A DNA stretch of 64,000 nt from a bacterium SCSIO 12741 (GTDB taxonomy: Bacteria; Bacteroidota; Bacteroidia; Flavobacteriales_G; Salibacteraceae). Each line of letters starts with the position of its first letter. Within the stretch, counting starts at the first letter, position 1. The notes under the pieces were generated by a model. That model was not told the origin of the DNA, did not search any database, and worked only from the letters and a program-made list of their open reading frames with translations. Both the position numbers and the translations under genes were made by a program. This document shows positions 10,139-19,383 of the stretch, piece after piece. The DNA is taken from assembly GCA_024398055.1 (NCBI GenBank), contig CP073749.1, positions 3,968,594-4,032,593 of the forward strand, read 5' to 3'.

Positions 10139-10906
10139 ATGAAATTGAATGCCGTGTTGGTTGATGACGAAAAAAGTGCCCGAATCAACCTGAGAAACCT
10201 CCTGAATAATTACTGTCCTGAAGTACAAGTTTTAGGTGACTTTGAAAAGCCCCATGAAGCCATATCTTTTCTTCAGGATCATCCGGTTGATTGCCTTTTT
10301 TTGGATGTTCAAATGCCCAGTATCAGCGGCTTTGAGTTTTTAGATCGATTGGGAGATTCGTCTTTGCCCATCATTTTTGTAACCGGTCATTCGGAATATG
10401 CTATTCAAGCCTTAAGGGCCAATGCATTGGACTACCTGCTCAAGCCCATTAACATTGACGAATTGGAGCAAGCCGTGGAAAAAGTGGCTTCCAGCATTCA
10501 GGAAAAAAAATCGTCACAAATCAATCTACAGGAACTGGCCTCAGCATTTCTTGCAGGCGGTGCAAATTCTGCTAAATCTTGCCTTAAAATTCCCCAGGCT
10601 CATGGGTTTAAAATGGTGGAAACGGCTGACCTGATCCGAATCTCTGCGGATGGAGGATACAGCCGTTTGTTCTATCAAAATGGCGATACAGAGTTGGTTT
10701 CCAAAAACCTGGGCTACTTTGAATCCCTTCTGCCCAAATATAATTTCTACCGGGTTCATCATTCTCATTTGATCAACCTCGACTTCTTTCAAGAGTATAC
10801 CCAAAAGGATGGCAGTCAGGCCATTTTGAAAGATGGTACACGAATTCTCATTTCACAGCGAAAGAACAAGGAATTCAAACGGAAGATTGGTGAGTACTTT
10901 GCTTAA
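10139..10906 (+). CDS. LytTR-family response regulator
   Basis: A 255-residue two-component regulator. The receiver domain (1-120) has the acidic pair D9-D10, phospho-acceptor D56 in 'CLFLDVQMP', the conserved Thr in 'IIFVTGHSEY', and the late Lys in 'YLLKPI'. Residues about 150-250 form a LytTR DNA-binding domain with 'YRVHHSHLINL' and a terminal 'ISQRKNKEFK'. The kinase gene that follows overlaps its end by 17 bases, so the two form an operon and the kinase is its natural partner. A pair of 11-bp direct repeats at 17358-17389 has the spacing expected for LytTR sites, but the link is only a suggestion. Confidence 0.93.
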   Translation: MKLNAVLVDDEKSARINLRNLLNNYCPEVQVLGDFEKPHEAISFLQDHPVDCLFLDVQMPSISGFEFLDRLGDSSLPIIFVTGHSEYAIQALRANALDYLLKPINIDELEQAVEKVASSIQEKKSSQINLQELASAFLAGGANSAKSCLKIPQAHGFKMVETADLIRISADGGYSRLFYQNGDTELVSKNLGYFESLLPKYNFYRVHHSHLINLDFFQEYTQKDGSQAILKDGTRILISQRKNKEFKRKIGEYFA

Positions 10907-13790
10907 GCACTTCCTTTTCGTTCTGTTCCTGGGGATTTCTTCGTGGGCGTCGGCGCAGTATACCCGAACGTTTTCTTTTATGCATTTCGATCAGGAGCAA
11001 GGACTGCAGGGAAGCAGTGTTTACGGTTTATCGCAGGATGATCACGGCTATATCTGGGTAGGAACAGACAAAGGTGTTTCCCGATTCGACGGTACGGTAT
11101 TCGAATACTACCCGCTACAGCGTCCTCAAGGATATGATGCTGCAGAACGGATATTTAAATGGACCAATGACTGGCAAATGGTTGTGGGGAGTCACGATTC
11201 CTTGCTCTATTTGATTCAAAAAGATAAACCGCTCCGAGCGCTTTTACATCGGCATGGTGCTAAGCCGGTCACCTTTGTTCAATCTCCGGAAGATCAGTCT
11301 ATTGCTTTCTACAATCGGGAGGTGATAACGGTGGTGGATACCCAGCTTAATCGGCGTGAGATCAACCTGAATAAACAAAAATTTCAATGGTTGTTTGCCT
11401 ATCCCTTTAGCAGCGATTCACTTTTTGTGTCCAACAATAAGGAGACTTATTTAATCGGTCAGGACTCAATACTTCTTCCGGGAGTTAATTTCATAACCGC
11501 TCTTCTTCCTTTGGAGGATAGTACCCTTCTTTTTGGAAAGGATAAAATCTATGCGCTAAAGAATGGTAAGGTTCAAACGGTCAGGCACCTCGATGAGGTA
11601 AAAGAATACGTGCAATACGCCGTACGCGATCCAAATGGAAACATTTGGCTTTCGGGCTACAACGAAGGATTATATCTCCTTCAGGGAGACCGAATTACAG
11701 AGGTGTCTTCCAGTTTGGGTTTTTCAGGAGATCAGGTGACTTACCTGTTTATAGACCGATCAGGAAATTTGTGGATTTCAACCCAGTCTTCCGGCCTTTT
11801 TTGTTTGGTCAACAATCCCTTTACCAGCTACAGCACAGTGGATGGATTGAGTTCAGGACATATACTTTGTATGGAATGGACTCAAAGTGGCCTTTTGGTA
11901 GGAACGAGTAAGGGCATCAATCGAGTCAATAAAACGGGAATAGTAGGGCCTTGGAATTTAGCTCAGGAGTATGACCTAAATGCTTCAGAACGAGAGGCCC
12001 TCAGTGGATATGTCTCCGAGATTCAAGATCAGGGCGAGCGCATTTTTTACGCTACCCACGTGTTCAATTCCAATCCTCGCTGGGACAAGACTAAAGGGTT
12101 GGTTGATAATGTATTTAGTGCCTCAATTCATTACGGTGATACCGTGTTCTCCGGTCGTTGGGGCCTGCTGATTCTAAAAGATCGAAACAATCTTCGTCGA
12201 AATCTGAAGCGTATTCCAGGTAACCATGAAAGGTTTAGCAAGGAATACTTCATTCGTTGGTTGGATAGGGGCCAGCATCTTTTGCTCCTGGGCACTTCCA
12301 ATGGGCTGTTTACGGTAAAATCGGATCTGGAGGAACTTCAGCGTCTACAAGTACCAGAGGAATATGCCTATGTCAAATTTTTTGATGCTTTGCGAAGACC
12401 CGGGGAGTGGTGGTTTGCCACTTCGGTGGGAGTTTTAGTTTGGGATGGAGGCGATACATGGAATCGGTATGGGACAGAACACGGTTTGCTTTCCAATACG
12501 GTCAGGTGCCTGATAGAGGATGATCAGCATCGTATGTGGGTAGGAACGGATCAGGGACTCAATTTGTATTACGATGATTTGATTACCGGATACACAGAAG
12601 GAAATGGCCTGATTTCAAAAGTGGTACAGGCCTTGGCTTATGATTCGGTCCAGCAACAACTCTGGGTGGGAACCAACAAAGGACTGACTCGGATAGATTT
12701 GGACCGAATAGAAGTTTCCAACCGGGTTTCCTTTCCGGTTCGTATCGATGCCCTCGAGCTCATGGGAGATACCACTCTTTTTGATGCTTCTGTACCAGAA
12801 TTTACCTGGCAACAAAACAACCTAAGATTACACTATGGTTCTATCAACTATACCAATCCATCCGGAGTAAATTATGCCTACCGCTTAATGCCAGTGGATA
12901 CTCAATGGCACCATACCCAGCAGAATGTGGCAGAATATGTGGGGCTTGGGCCGGGCCAATACCGATTTGAAGTGCGGAGTAAAGTTCCCGGAACCGTTTG
13001 GGGTGAAGTGGCTCATCGATCTTTTATTGTTCATGCTCCTTTTTGGAAAACGGCGAAGTTTTTGGTTACCATCCTATTGCTGCTGTTACTGTTGTTTGGC
13101 TTCATTTTATGGAGCGTTTTACGAGCCGAAAAAAGGAGGGCCCTAAAGCGGCAAAAATTCATTCAAAAAATCAACGAACTCGAGCAGCAGGCACTCAACC
13201 TGTCTATGAATCCCCATTTTATCTTCAACTCACTCAATACCATTCAACATTACTACAGCCACATTAAGAACAGGGAAGCCAATCGTTTTATGGCCGATTT
13301 TGCCCAATTGATAAGGCTCAATCTGGACTCTTCGCGAAAAGGGTCCATTTCGCTGAGCGAAGAGGTTAGAAGATTGGAAATCTACATGCGACTGGAACAG
13401 GCGAGGATGGATCGACCTTTTGAAAAAGAGATTCATGTTGCAGGTGATCTCAAAACTGTTAACCTTCAGTTACCTAACATGATTATTCAACCCTTGGTAG
13501 AAAATGCCATTTGGCATGGAGTGCAACCTTTGGATGGACCTGGAAAAATAGAAATCAGAATTTACCGTCAAACCAATATGTTGATCATTCAGGTTAAAGA
13601 TAATGGAGTAGGGCTACAAGCTGCCCAATCCAAGTCCCGAAAGGGGCATCAATCTCATGGGTTGTCCATTACCCGCGAACGCTTGAAAATGGGATCTGAA
13701 AACAATTACTTGCTTCTTAGGGAAAGAACGGAAAACGGAGATCCAATAGGAGGGACCCTGGCTGAAATTGGGATTGAGCTTAATTTCTAA
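10890..13790 (+). CDS. two-component propeller sensor histidine kinase (LytS-like)
   Basis: A 966-residue membrane sensor. I choose the GTG at 10890 over the ATG at 10833, because it gives a clean signal peptide ending 'ASAQ' and only a 17-base overlap with the regulator gene; TTG at 10887 is equally possible. The N-terminal two thirds are regulator-propeller repeats ('G.IWVGT..G', 'GNLWIST', 'MWVGTDQGL'), followed by a Y_Y_Y domain (about 625-700), one membrane segment (about 730), and a His_kinase domain with phospho-accepting H776 in 'NPHFIFNSLN'. An ATPase module with 'PLVENAIWHG' and 'DNGVGL' ends it. It probably senses a periplasmic polymer or surface signal and phosphorylates the LytTR regulator. 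Confidence 0.93.
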   Translation: MSTLLKHFLFVLFLGISSWASAQYTRTFSFMHFDQEQGLQGSSVYGLSQDDHGYIWVGTDKGVSRFDGTVFEYYPLQRPQGYDAAERIFKWTNDWQMVVGSHDSLLYLIQKDKPLRALLHRHGAKPVTFVQSPEDQSIAFYNREVITVVDTQLNRREINLNKQKFQWLFAYPFSSDSLFVSNNKETYLIGQDSILLPGVNFITALLPLEDSTLLFGKDKIYALKNGKVQTVRHLDEVKEYVQYAVRDPNGNIWLSGYNEGLYLLQGDRITEVSSSLGFSGDQVTYLFIDRSGNLWISTQSSGLFCLVNNPFTSYSTVDGLSSGHILCMEWTQSGLLVGTSKGINRVNKTGIVGPWNLAQEYDLNASEREALSGYVSEIQDQGERIFYATHVFNSNPRWDKTKGLVDNVFSASIHYGDTVFSGRWGLLILKDRNNLRRNLKRIPGNHERFSKEYFIRWLDRGQHLLLLGTSNGLFTVKSDLEELQRLQVPEEYAYVKFFDALRRPGEWWFATSVGVLVWDGGDTWNRYGTEHGLLSNTVRCLIEDDQHRMWVGTDQGLNLYYDDLITGYTEGNGLISKVVQALAYDSVQQQLWVGTNKGLTRIDLDRIEVSNRVSFPVRIDALELMGDTTLFDASVPEFTWQQNNLRLHYGSINYTNPSGVNYAYRLMPVDTQWHHTQQNVAEYVGLGPGQYRFEVRSKVPGTVWGEVAHRSFIVHAPFWKTAKFLVTILLLLLLLFGFILWSVLRAEKRRALKRQKFIQKINELEQQALNLSMNPHFIFNSLNTIQHYYSHIKNREANRFMADFAQLIRLNLDSSRKGSISLSEEVRRLEIYMRLEQARMDRPFEKEIHVAGDLKTVNLQLPNMIIQPLVENAIWHGVQPLDGPGKIEIRIYRQTNMLIIQVKDNGVGLQAAQSKSRKGHQSHGLSITRERLKMGSENNYLLLRERTENGDPIGGTLAEIGIELNF

Positions 13791-13953
13791 GATTCAGTTA
13801 TACACTGTTCATCATCAGTGGTTCGCCCACTTTCATCACTTATTCATCGCTTGTTGGAGTAGCTGAGGTTTTGCCAGAATATTACGATGTAAAACGCTCT
13901 TTTTCAGTTTGGGAAAGGGCCATTGTTAAATTCCATAATTAATCTCTTAAACA

Positions 13954-14367
13954 ATGAAACAGCTCAGTTTCCTTATTCTGGCCATTGGACTAAGTTTAGC
14001 GTCCTATGCCCAACCCATTCAGATTATGAATAGTGCAGCATGCACTGTTCAAGTTACTTTATTAACCTCACCACCGGGTGCCACTTGCTCGGGGTTTATT
14101 CCAAGCCACCAAACCTATGTCGTTCCTCCAGGTGGATCGGTGAGTGTACCTGATCCAGCTCCCAACTATTGGTTTTCGGCCCAGGTTATTTTTTCCAATG
14201 CGCCCGGATCTTTTTGTGGTCCAACGGTCACTGTTAGCAAGGGATGCACCGGCGGATGCAATTTAGGTTCGCCACCCACAGCCAGTGCTTCTGCAGCGGC
14301 TTGTGGTAGTTGCGGGCCCAATTTGAGTGTAGATTGGGCAACGTGTAACACCCTGTTTATTTTTTAG
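13954..14367 (+). CDS. small secreted cysteine-rich protein of unknown function
   Basis: A 137-residue exported protein. Residues 1-19 form a signal peptide ending 'SYAQ'. The mature chain is Gly/Pro/Ser/Thr-rich and holds eight cysteines, including 'GCTGGC' and 'CGSCG', so disulphides outside the cytoplasm are likely. No T9SS tail and no domain I recognise. A strong hairpin terminator lies 25 bases after the stop. It follows the kinase gene by 163 bases and is probably a separate transcript. Confidence 0.8.
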   Translation: MKQLSFLILAIGLSLASYAQPIQIMNSAACTVQVTLLTSPPGATCSGFIPSHQTYVVPPGGSVSVPDPAPNYWFSAQVIFSNAPGSFCGPTVTVSKGCTGGCNLGSPPTASASAAACGSCGPNLSVDWATCNTLFIF

Positions 14368-14392
14368 TTACACTCCATTTTACTTAACACTT

Positions 14393-14426
14393 AGGCCAGT
14401 GGTTTACTTCCCACTGGCCTTTTTTG
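14393..14426 (+). terminator. rho-independent terminator
   Basis: A perfect 10-bp stem (14393-14402 with 14411-14420), an 8-base loop and a T run on the plus strand. It ends the small Cys-rich gene. On the minus strand no T run follows, so it does not serve the convergent gene well. Confidence 0.85.
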
Positions 14427-14431
14427 TGGAC

Positions 14432-17281
14432 TTACCTTTTGACCAATCGAAAATGGGTGCTTCTACCAGATTGTTCAGTCACCTGAAGGTGATACACCCC
14501 TTTGGGATAAGGGGCCAAATCAATCGGGAACTGACTGTCTTTTATAGAGTCTTCCCGAAGCAAAACTTGTCCTTTGCTGTTGTACAAAGTGAGGGAGTAA
14601 CGGATCGATTCGTCCTTATGGCTCAGTAGCGTATGGCGTTCAGTTGGATTGGGGTATACCCTAAATTGATTTTGAACACCTGATCCGTTTTGAATTCCAA
14701 CGGTTTCCATGGCAAAACATGCCGTATCCGAGCAGTTGTCTCGGCTTATAATTACCCCATAATATCCATTTTGGGTGGGTGTGAATGTTCGTTGTTGCTC
14801 ACCCACCAGGTGCTTACCGGTATGACATTCGATCCATTGGTAGCTACTGGCCAGGGAATCTCGGGCGACAAGTACTCCGTTGATCTCAGTTACAACGGTG
14901 TCCAGCGTTTTTACTTCAAGTACGGTGATAATGGTGCTGTCGCATCCCATTTGGGTGCTGAGTAAGGCCGTGTCGGTAGTAGCCATTGTTCCAATATTGC
15001 CACCTGGGAATAGGTATTGATCACCAGGACATATAACGGCTGAATCCAAGCGCTCATAGTGTGGGTTTAACGTCAATTGGGTTTCTACTAAACTATCACA
15101 TCCGGTATGAGAACTCAAATGGCTAATATGAGTGCCGGCCATGGATGAAGTATCACCATCTGGAAACATGTAGACCTGGCCCTTACATACAGAAGCGTTT
15201 TCCGTGATATGGAAGCCCGGACTAATGGTTAAATGAGTAATAATAGTGCTCTGGCAACCCGCTTGACTCACCATCACGCTTGTATCCACCGTGGCTATAC
15301 TCGAGGTGTCTCCATCCGGAAAGGTGTAGAAGTTGCCTTGGCAAACGCTGGCCTGAACGCTGAATTTATTCTGATTAACCACCTGCAGTTGAGTGATAAT
15401 CATACTATCGCAAGCGTAAGGTGAACTTACATAGCTCGTATCAATAGTTGCGATGGATGAAGTGTCCCCATCCGGGAAATAGTAGAGCTGTCCTACGCAA
15501 GTGCTGGCATTTTTATAAATGGGTTTAAAGCAAGGAGGTGAACTCACTACATGCGTTATAAATGTAGTATCACAAGCTCCGGGAAAAGAGAGGGTACATT
15601 CATGTTTTGTGGGAAGGTGAGTGGTGTCTCCATTTCGAAAAGTATAGACTTTGCCGGGGCACAACGCAATAATTTCCTCTTTAACCTGGGATTGCGCCGC
15701 TGCAACTGTGGTAAGAGTATGGCAGTTGCAATTGGGTACATTAGTAGGTTCCGAATAATTGCCGATTGTTTTACGGTAAGCTCCGGCCACCCAAACGCTG
15801 TCACCAGGGCAAATGAATACCGTGTCCGTAGGAATCAAAACGGTACAGAACTTATAACGGGCTACTACTAAATCAAAATAGCCAATACCATTGGAATGAG
15901 TCACCGTTTGCTGTGGATCAGGATCAAGGTCTAAACTTCGGGTGACGGAAAAATTGACGAATAGATTATTCGTATTTGGATCTCCCGCCAAATGCCAGAT
16001 GGATTCATTTTGTGAACTTGCAAACGTCGTTTTTCCTAAGTATTCACCATTGGCACTGTGGGTTACGATGAATGCGTCTCTACCTCCCTGGGTGCGGGTT
16101 ACTGCCGTATCGTATTCATCAAATTGGGCTTGTAGGTCAAAGTATCCGGCGGTTAAAAGATCACCTGATTTACCCATCATCATGGGGTAATGCGACCAGT
16201 TCGGCTGAAATTTCATGGCCCGGCTCCATTGGTAAATACCTTCGGCGCTCATTTTGGCCAGGTACAATCCCATGGTAGAAGCGGGGAGGTGAGGTTTTAG
16301 ATCCACACCAGGGCCGGGATCAAAATCATTGTGGTTTTGGTAGCTCCCGTTGTAGTACAAGTTTCCCATCGAATCGGGGAGGATGGAGTAGACCACCCGC
16401 TCCATATCTCGAGCCCAGTGAAACTGGCGGCTGGTATCCCATTTGGCAATATAGAAAGTTTTGGTTCCCCGTCTTTCGCAGGGGCCGGGGTCTAGATCGG
16501 GGCTGGAAAAACAGGCACCCGTTAAGTACAAACCACCCTGTGGATCAATTTGAACATCGCGGATAAAAAGATTACCACCTCCCCAGTCACTTTCTACCCA
16601 AATGCGCTGGCCGTTGGGGTTCAATTTCATCAGGAAGGAATTTTGGGACCCATTACCCGGATTCAAGTCTACGCCTGGACCAGGGTCAAGATCGATCGTA
16701 TCTTGAAACCCACCAGCTACATAAACGTCACCAGCTCCATCTAAGGTGATAGACAGGTAACCAGGTATCCGGCTGTTTTGAGGCAGTTGACGAGCCCAAA
16801 CAAAGTTGCCACGGGAATCCAGTTTTAATATAAACTGAGCATGGGCTCTTTCACTGGTCATTAGAAAGGTTCCAGGGCCGGGGTCAAAATCCACAGGTAT
16901 TTGCAAGCCAAAATAACCGGTGATGTACAAGTTTCCCTGATCGTCTACCGCAATATCGTCAGGAGTCGCTATTCCTGGATTGCCAAAACTCTTGGCCCAA
17001 ATTAGATTTCCGGCCGAATCAGATTTTGTGACAAACCCCGCGATAAGGGTTCCCGATTGCATGGCATGGACCGTGGTATCCTGATTGATAAAGGCCAATT
17101 TATTGAAATAGCCTACCGTATAAAGGTGATTATCCTTGTACACCATTTCGGTAATGGACTTGTTGTCCGCTCCGGTAACGGATAGATGATCCTGATAATC
17201 AAAAAAAGTAAGGGTTTGGGCTGAAAGATGAGCTAAGGCAATTGAGAATAGAACCAATAGCAGGGCAGTCAGTTTTTTCAT
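14432..17281 (-). CDS. T9SS-secreted SBBP-propeller and Cys-repeat protein
   Basis: A 949-residue secreted protein. The ATG at 17281 gives 'MKKLTALLLVLFSIALAHLSAQ', a normal signal peptide; the ATG 30 bases upstream adds a non-hydrophobic lead and is less likely. Residues about 30-480 carry SBBP-type propeller repeats ('GN.YITGYF', 'DFDPGPG', 'FILKLDSRGNFVWA'). From about 500 to 800 there are five or six Cys-pair repeats of about 42 residues, typified by 'CxGxxYxFPDGDTSSIA' and 'CDSxIITxLxx'. A T9SS type A sorting domain closes the protein. Likely a large surface protein; the repeats may be disulphide-linked spacers. Confidence 0.88.
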   Translation of the reverse strand: MKKLTALLLVLFSIALAHLSAQTLTFFDYQDHLSVTGADNKSITEMVYKDNHLYTVGYFNKLAFINQDTTVHAMQSGTLIAGFVTKSDSAGNLIWAKSFGNPGIATPDDIAVDDQGNLYITGYFGLQIPVDFDPGPGTFLMTSERAHAQFILKLDSRGNFVWARQLPQNSRIPGYLSITLDGAGDVYVAGGFQDTIDLDPGPGVDLNPGNGSQNSFLMKLNPNGQRIWVESDWGGGNLFIRDVQIDPQGGLYLTGACFSSPDLDPGPCERRGTKTFYIAKWDTSRQFHWARDMERVVYSILPDSMGNLYYNGSYQNHNDFDPGPGVDLKPHLPASTMGLYLAKMSAEGIYQWSRAMKFQPNWSHYPMMMGKSGDLLTAGYFDLQAQFDEYDTAVTRTQGGRDAFIVTHSANGEYLGKTTFASSQNESIWHLAGDPNTNNLFVNFSVTRSLDLDPDPQQTVTHSNGIGYFDLVVARYKFCTVLIPTDTVFICPGDSVWVAGAYRKTIGNYSEPTNVPNCNCHTLTTVAAAQSQVKEEIIALCPGKVYTFRNGDTTHLPTKHECTLSFPGACDTTFITHVVSSPPCFKPIYKNASTCVGQLYYFPDGDTSSIATIDTSYVSSPYACDSMIITQLQVVNQNKFSVQASVCQGNFYTFPDGDTSSIATVDTSVMVSQAGCQSTIITHLTISPGFHITENASVCKGQVYMFPDGDTSSMAGTHISHLSSHTGCDSLVETQLTLNPHYERLDSAVICPGDQYLFPGGNIGTMATTDTALLSTQMGCDSTIITVLEVKTLDTVVTEINGVLVARDSLASSYQWIECHTGKHLVGEQQRTFTPTQNGYYGVIISRDNCSDTACFAMETVGIQNGSGVQNQFRVYPNPTERHTLLSHKDESIRYSLTLYNSKGQVLLREDSIKDSQFPIDLAPYPKGVYHLQVTEQSGRSTHFRLVKR

Positions 17282-17357
17282 GGGTGTAGCATTTAAAGAA
17301 ATAGGGTACATCTATTTTAAATAAAATGAGCCACTTAGCCCAAATTTTCAGGTAAAC

Positions 17358-17410
17358 GGATTAGAATTTGGTCGTTTTGGATTAGAATTCTGATTCGAAA
17401 AAGTCTAATC
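17358..17410. promoter_or_regulatory. direct-repeat operator-like site (GGATTAGAATT x2)
   Basis: GGATTAGAATT occurs at 17358-17368 and again at 17379-17389, 21 bases apart start to start, i.e. two helical turns. A third part-copy in inverted form, TCTAATC, is at 17404-17410. The site lies between the divergent 949-residue gene and the cyclase gene at 17467. Two direct repeats at about 21-bp spacing are the usual arrangement for LytTR-family regulators; this assignment is inference. Confidence 0.45.
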
Positions 17411-17466
17411 AATTCCCGGAATGGGGGGAACAGCTTCTAGGAGGGAGTTGTATTTTAGTATCCGAT

Positions 17467-18681
17467 ATGAGCGAATCTCCGGAAGAAGAACTATCCTTAA
17501 ATCGTCGGTTTATCAATATTACCAATGCAGCTTACTGGATTGGTTTAATTGCCCATTTTTCGGCGGTGTTCATGTTCTTTGTCCTGGACATCAAAGAACT
17601 GGCTTGGTTCAATTTGCTCTACAGCGTCCCAGCCTTTGCCAGTGCGCTTATTCTAAATAGGAGAGGGGCGATAAACCTGGCTTTTTTTCTGGCCTTCACG
17701 GAATTGTGGTTGCATCAGATCGTTACATCCTACTTTCTGGGTTGGGACTCAGGGGCTCACTATTGGTTAATCTACCTGGCTGGGCTTTGCTTTTTCAATC
17801 CCAAATGGAAGAGCATCTTCCAATTTGGAATGCTTGGGGTGGTGAGCCTAACCTACGCGATTTTATTTTTAACCACCCAAGAAGCTCAATATGTTATTGA
17901 TTCAGAGCCAAGTAATGTTGTTTTAGTAATCAACTCGGTTTCGGTTATCGTAGTGATTTCGCTCTTGATCAACTATTACTCCAAATCGGCCAGCAGAGCT
18001 GAAATGCGATTATTGGAGGAGAAAGAAGTGACCAAACAAATGTCGGATAAGGTGGAGGCCTTGCTCAATCAACAGGTATCTCTGGAAATAGCCAAGGAGA
18101 TGATTTTTAGCAACCAGGAACTGCCCACCAAAAGTTATGATGCAACAGTCATGTTTCTCGATATTCGAGATTTTACGGTCTTCGCCGATTCCAGAACACC
18201 CTCAGAAGTAGCTCATTTTCAAAACCTGGTATTCGGAGAACTGATTCGAATCGTGGAAGGGAACAATGGGGTGGTTCTTCAACTCTTGGGAGATGGATTG
18301 ATGGCGGTTTTTGGAGCTCCCCGGGAAGACTCGGATCATGCTAAAAAGGCGGTGCGATCAGGCTATGACATATTGGACAAAGTGAAAGAGTTAGGGGAGA
18401 ATGGAAAAATACCGAATATCCGCCTGGGAATAGGTTTGAATTCGGGAAATCTTGTGGCCGGAAATATTGGTAATGAGCAGCGCCGGTCTTATTCCTTAAC
18501 CGGTAAAAACGTGATTATCGCAGCACGAATAGAGCCCTTGAACAAAAAAGTGGGCAGTCAATTTCTCATTTCCGAAAGTGTTTTTCTGGCGGCCAACGAT
18601 AGGGTCCAGTCCCATGAAGATTTAGGTCTGATGCATCTGAAAGGAATTGAAAAGCCCGTTCGTGTGTTTAAGCTCGTTTAG
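17467..18681 (+). CDS. membrane-bound class III nucleotide cyclase
   Basis: A 404-residue protein. Residues about 20-175 contain five to six hydrophobic membrane helices. A short coiled linker (about 180-215, 'MRLLEEKEVTKQMSDKVEALL') leads into a class III cyclase domain. The metal-binding acids are D232 in 'MFLDIRDFT' and D276 in 'LLGDGLMAVFG'; 'LTGKNVIIAARIE' is the late catalytic segment. A cytoplasmic cyclase regulated through the membrane part is the likely job. The 11-bp repeats directly upstream suggest specific transcriptional control. It shares the membrane-plus-cyclase plan with the gene at 3394 but the sequences look only distantly related. Confidence 0.9.
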   Translation: MSESPEEELSLNRRFINITNAAYWIGLIAHFSAVFMFFVLDIKELAWFNLLYSVPAFASALILNRRGAINLAFFLAFTELWLHQIVTSYFLGWDSGAHYWLIYLAGLCFFNPKWKSIFQFGMLGVVSLTYAILFLTTQEAQYVIDSEPSNVVLVINSVSVIVVISLLINYYSKSASRAEMRLLEEKEVTKQMSDKVEALLNQQVSLEIAKEMIFSNQELPTKSYDATVMFLDIRDFTVFADSRTPSEVAHFQNLVFGELIRIVEGNNGVVLQLLGDGLMAVFGAPREDSDHAKKAVRSGYDILDKVKELGENGKIPNIRLGIGLNSGNLVAGNIGNEQRRSYSLTGKNVIIAARIEPLNKKVGSQFLISESVFLAANDRVQSHEDLGLMHLKGIEKPVRVFKLV

Positions 18682-18692
18682 GCATTGCCTAT

Positions 18693-18700
18693 TACCTTTG
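18693..18700 (+). promoter_or_regulatory. -7 box before the thioredoxin-like gene
   Basis: TACCTTTG fits TAnnTTTG and lies 16 bases before the ATG at 18717. No convincing -33 box could be fixed; the region is the end of the cyclase gene and the gap after it. Confidence 0.35.
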
Positions 18701-18716
18701 ATACAAATCGAATGAT

Positions 18717-19268
18717 ATGGCCTTGGTAGAATCCAATATGATGGAATTGGGAACCCCAGCTCCCATTTTTCAATTGCCCGACACCGTTTCCGGTAAGTTG
18801 CTTTCCCTGCAGGATTTGCGCTCAGAAAAAGCAACGGTGGTTATGTTCATCTGCAACCATTGTCCTTACGTGATTCACGTAAATGAAGCGTTAGTCAAAG
18901 TTGCTCGTAAATACCAGGAAAAGGGGATTCAGTTTATCGCTATTAGTAGCAACAACGTGGAAACGCATCCCCAGGATGGCCCCGAGTATATGACTCGAGT
19001 GGCTCAGCAGTTAGGTTATCCTTTTCCTTATCTCTACGATGAAACCCAGGATGTAGCTAAGGCCTATGGAGCTGAATGTACACCCGATTTCTTTGTTTTT
19101 GACCAGGATTTGAAATGCGCTTATCGAGGTCGTTTCGATGATTCGAGACCGGGAATGGGGCAGGCGAGTGGAACCGATCTCTGTACGGCCCTGGATGCTA
19201 TTCTGGCGGAAGAACCTGTGGATACTGAACAATACCCAAGTATGGGGTGCAGTATTAAATGGAAGTAG
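18717..19268 (+). CDS. thioredoxin-like (AhpC/TSA-type redoxin) protein
   Basis: A 183-residue cytoplasmic protein. It has the redoxin fold: 'LGTPAPIFQLPD' near the start, then strand 'ATVVMFICNHCPY' with the active-site pair C46-N-H-C49, a helix ('VIHVNEALVKVARKY'), 'GIQFIAISSNN', the conserved 'YDETQDVAKAYGAECTPDFFVFD' with the cis-Pro after Thr, and a 'YRGRFDDSRPG' segment typical of the thioredoxin-like clade seen in many bacteria. A thiol-disulphide or peroxide-reducing role is expected. It starts 35 bases after the cyclase gene but has its own -7 box. Confidence 0.9.
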   Translation: MALVESNMMELGTPAPIFQLPDTVSGKLLSLQDLRSEKATVVMFICNHCPYVIHVNEALVKVARKYQEKGIQFIAISSNNVETHPQDGPEYMTRVAQQLGYPFPYLYDETQDVAKAYGAECTPDFFVFDQDLKCAYRGRFDDSRPGMGQASGTDLCTALDAILAEEPVDTEQYPSMGCSIKWK

Positions 19269-19328
19269 CCTTAAATTCCAGTATTTCTAAAGGATTGTTG
19301 ATACCCGTTTAAAAAAAGAAGTGGTGAA

Positions 19329-19361
19329 TTGTTCATCGTCTTTGTTCTGCACCTATATTTG
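19329..19361 (+). promoter_or_regulatory. promoter of the small Cys-rich gene
   Basis: TTG at 19329-19331 and TATATTTG at 19354-19361 with a 22-base spacer match the Bacteroidota promoter pattern; the -7 box is 22 bases before the ATG at 19384. It supports the small gene being real. Confidence 0.45.
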
Positions 19362-19383
19362 CTGTTTAGAACGAATCTAAATA

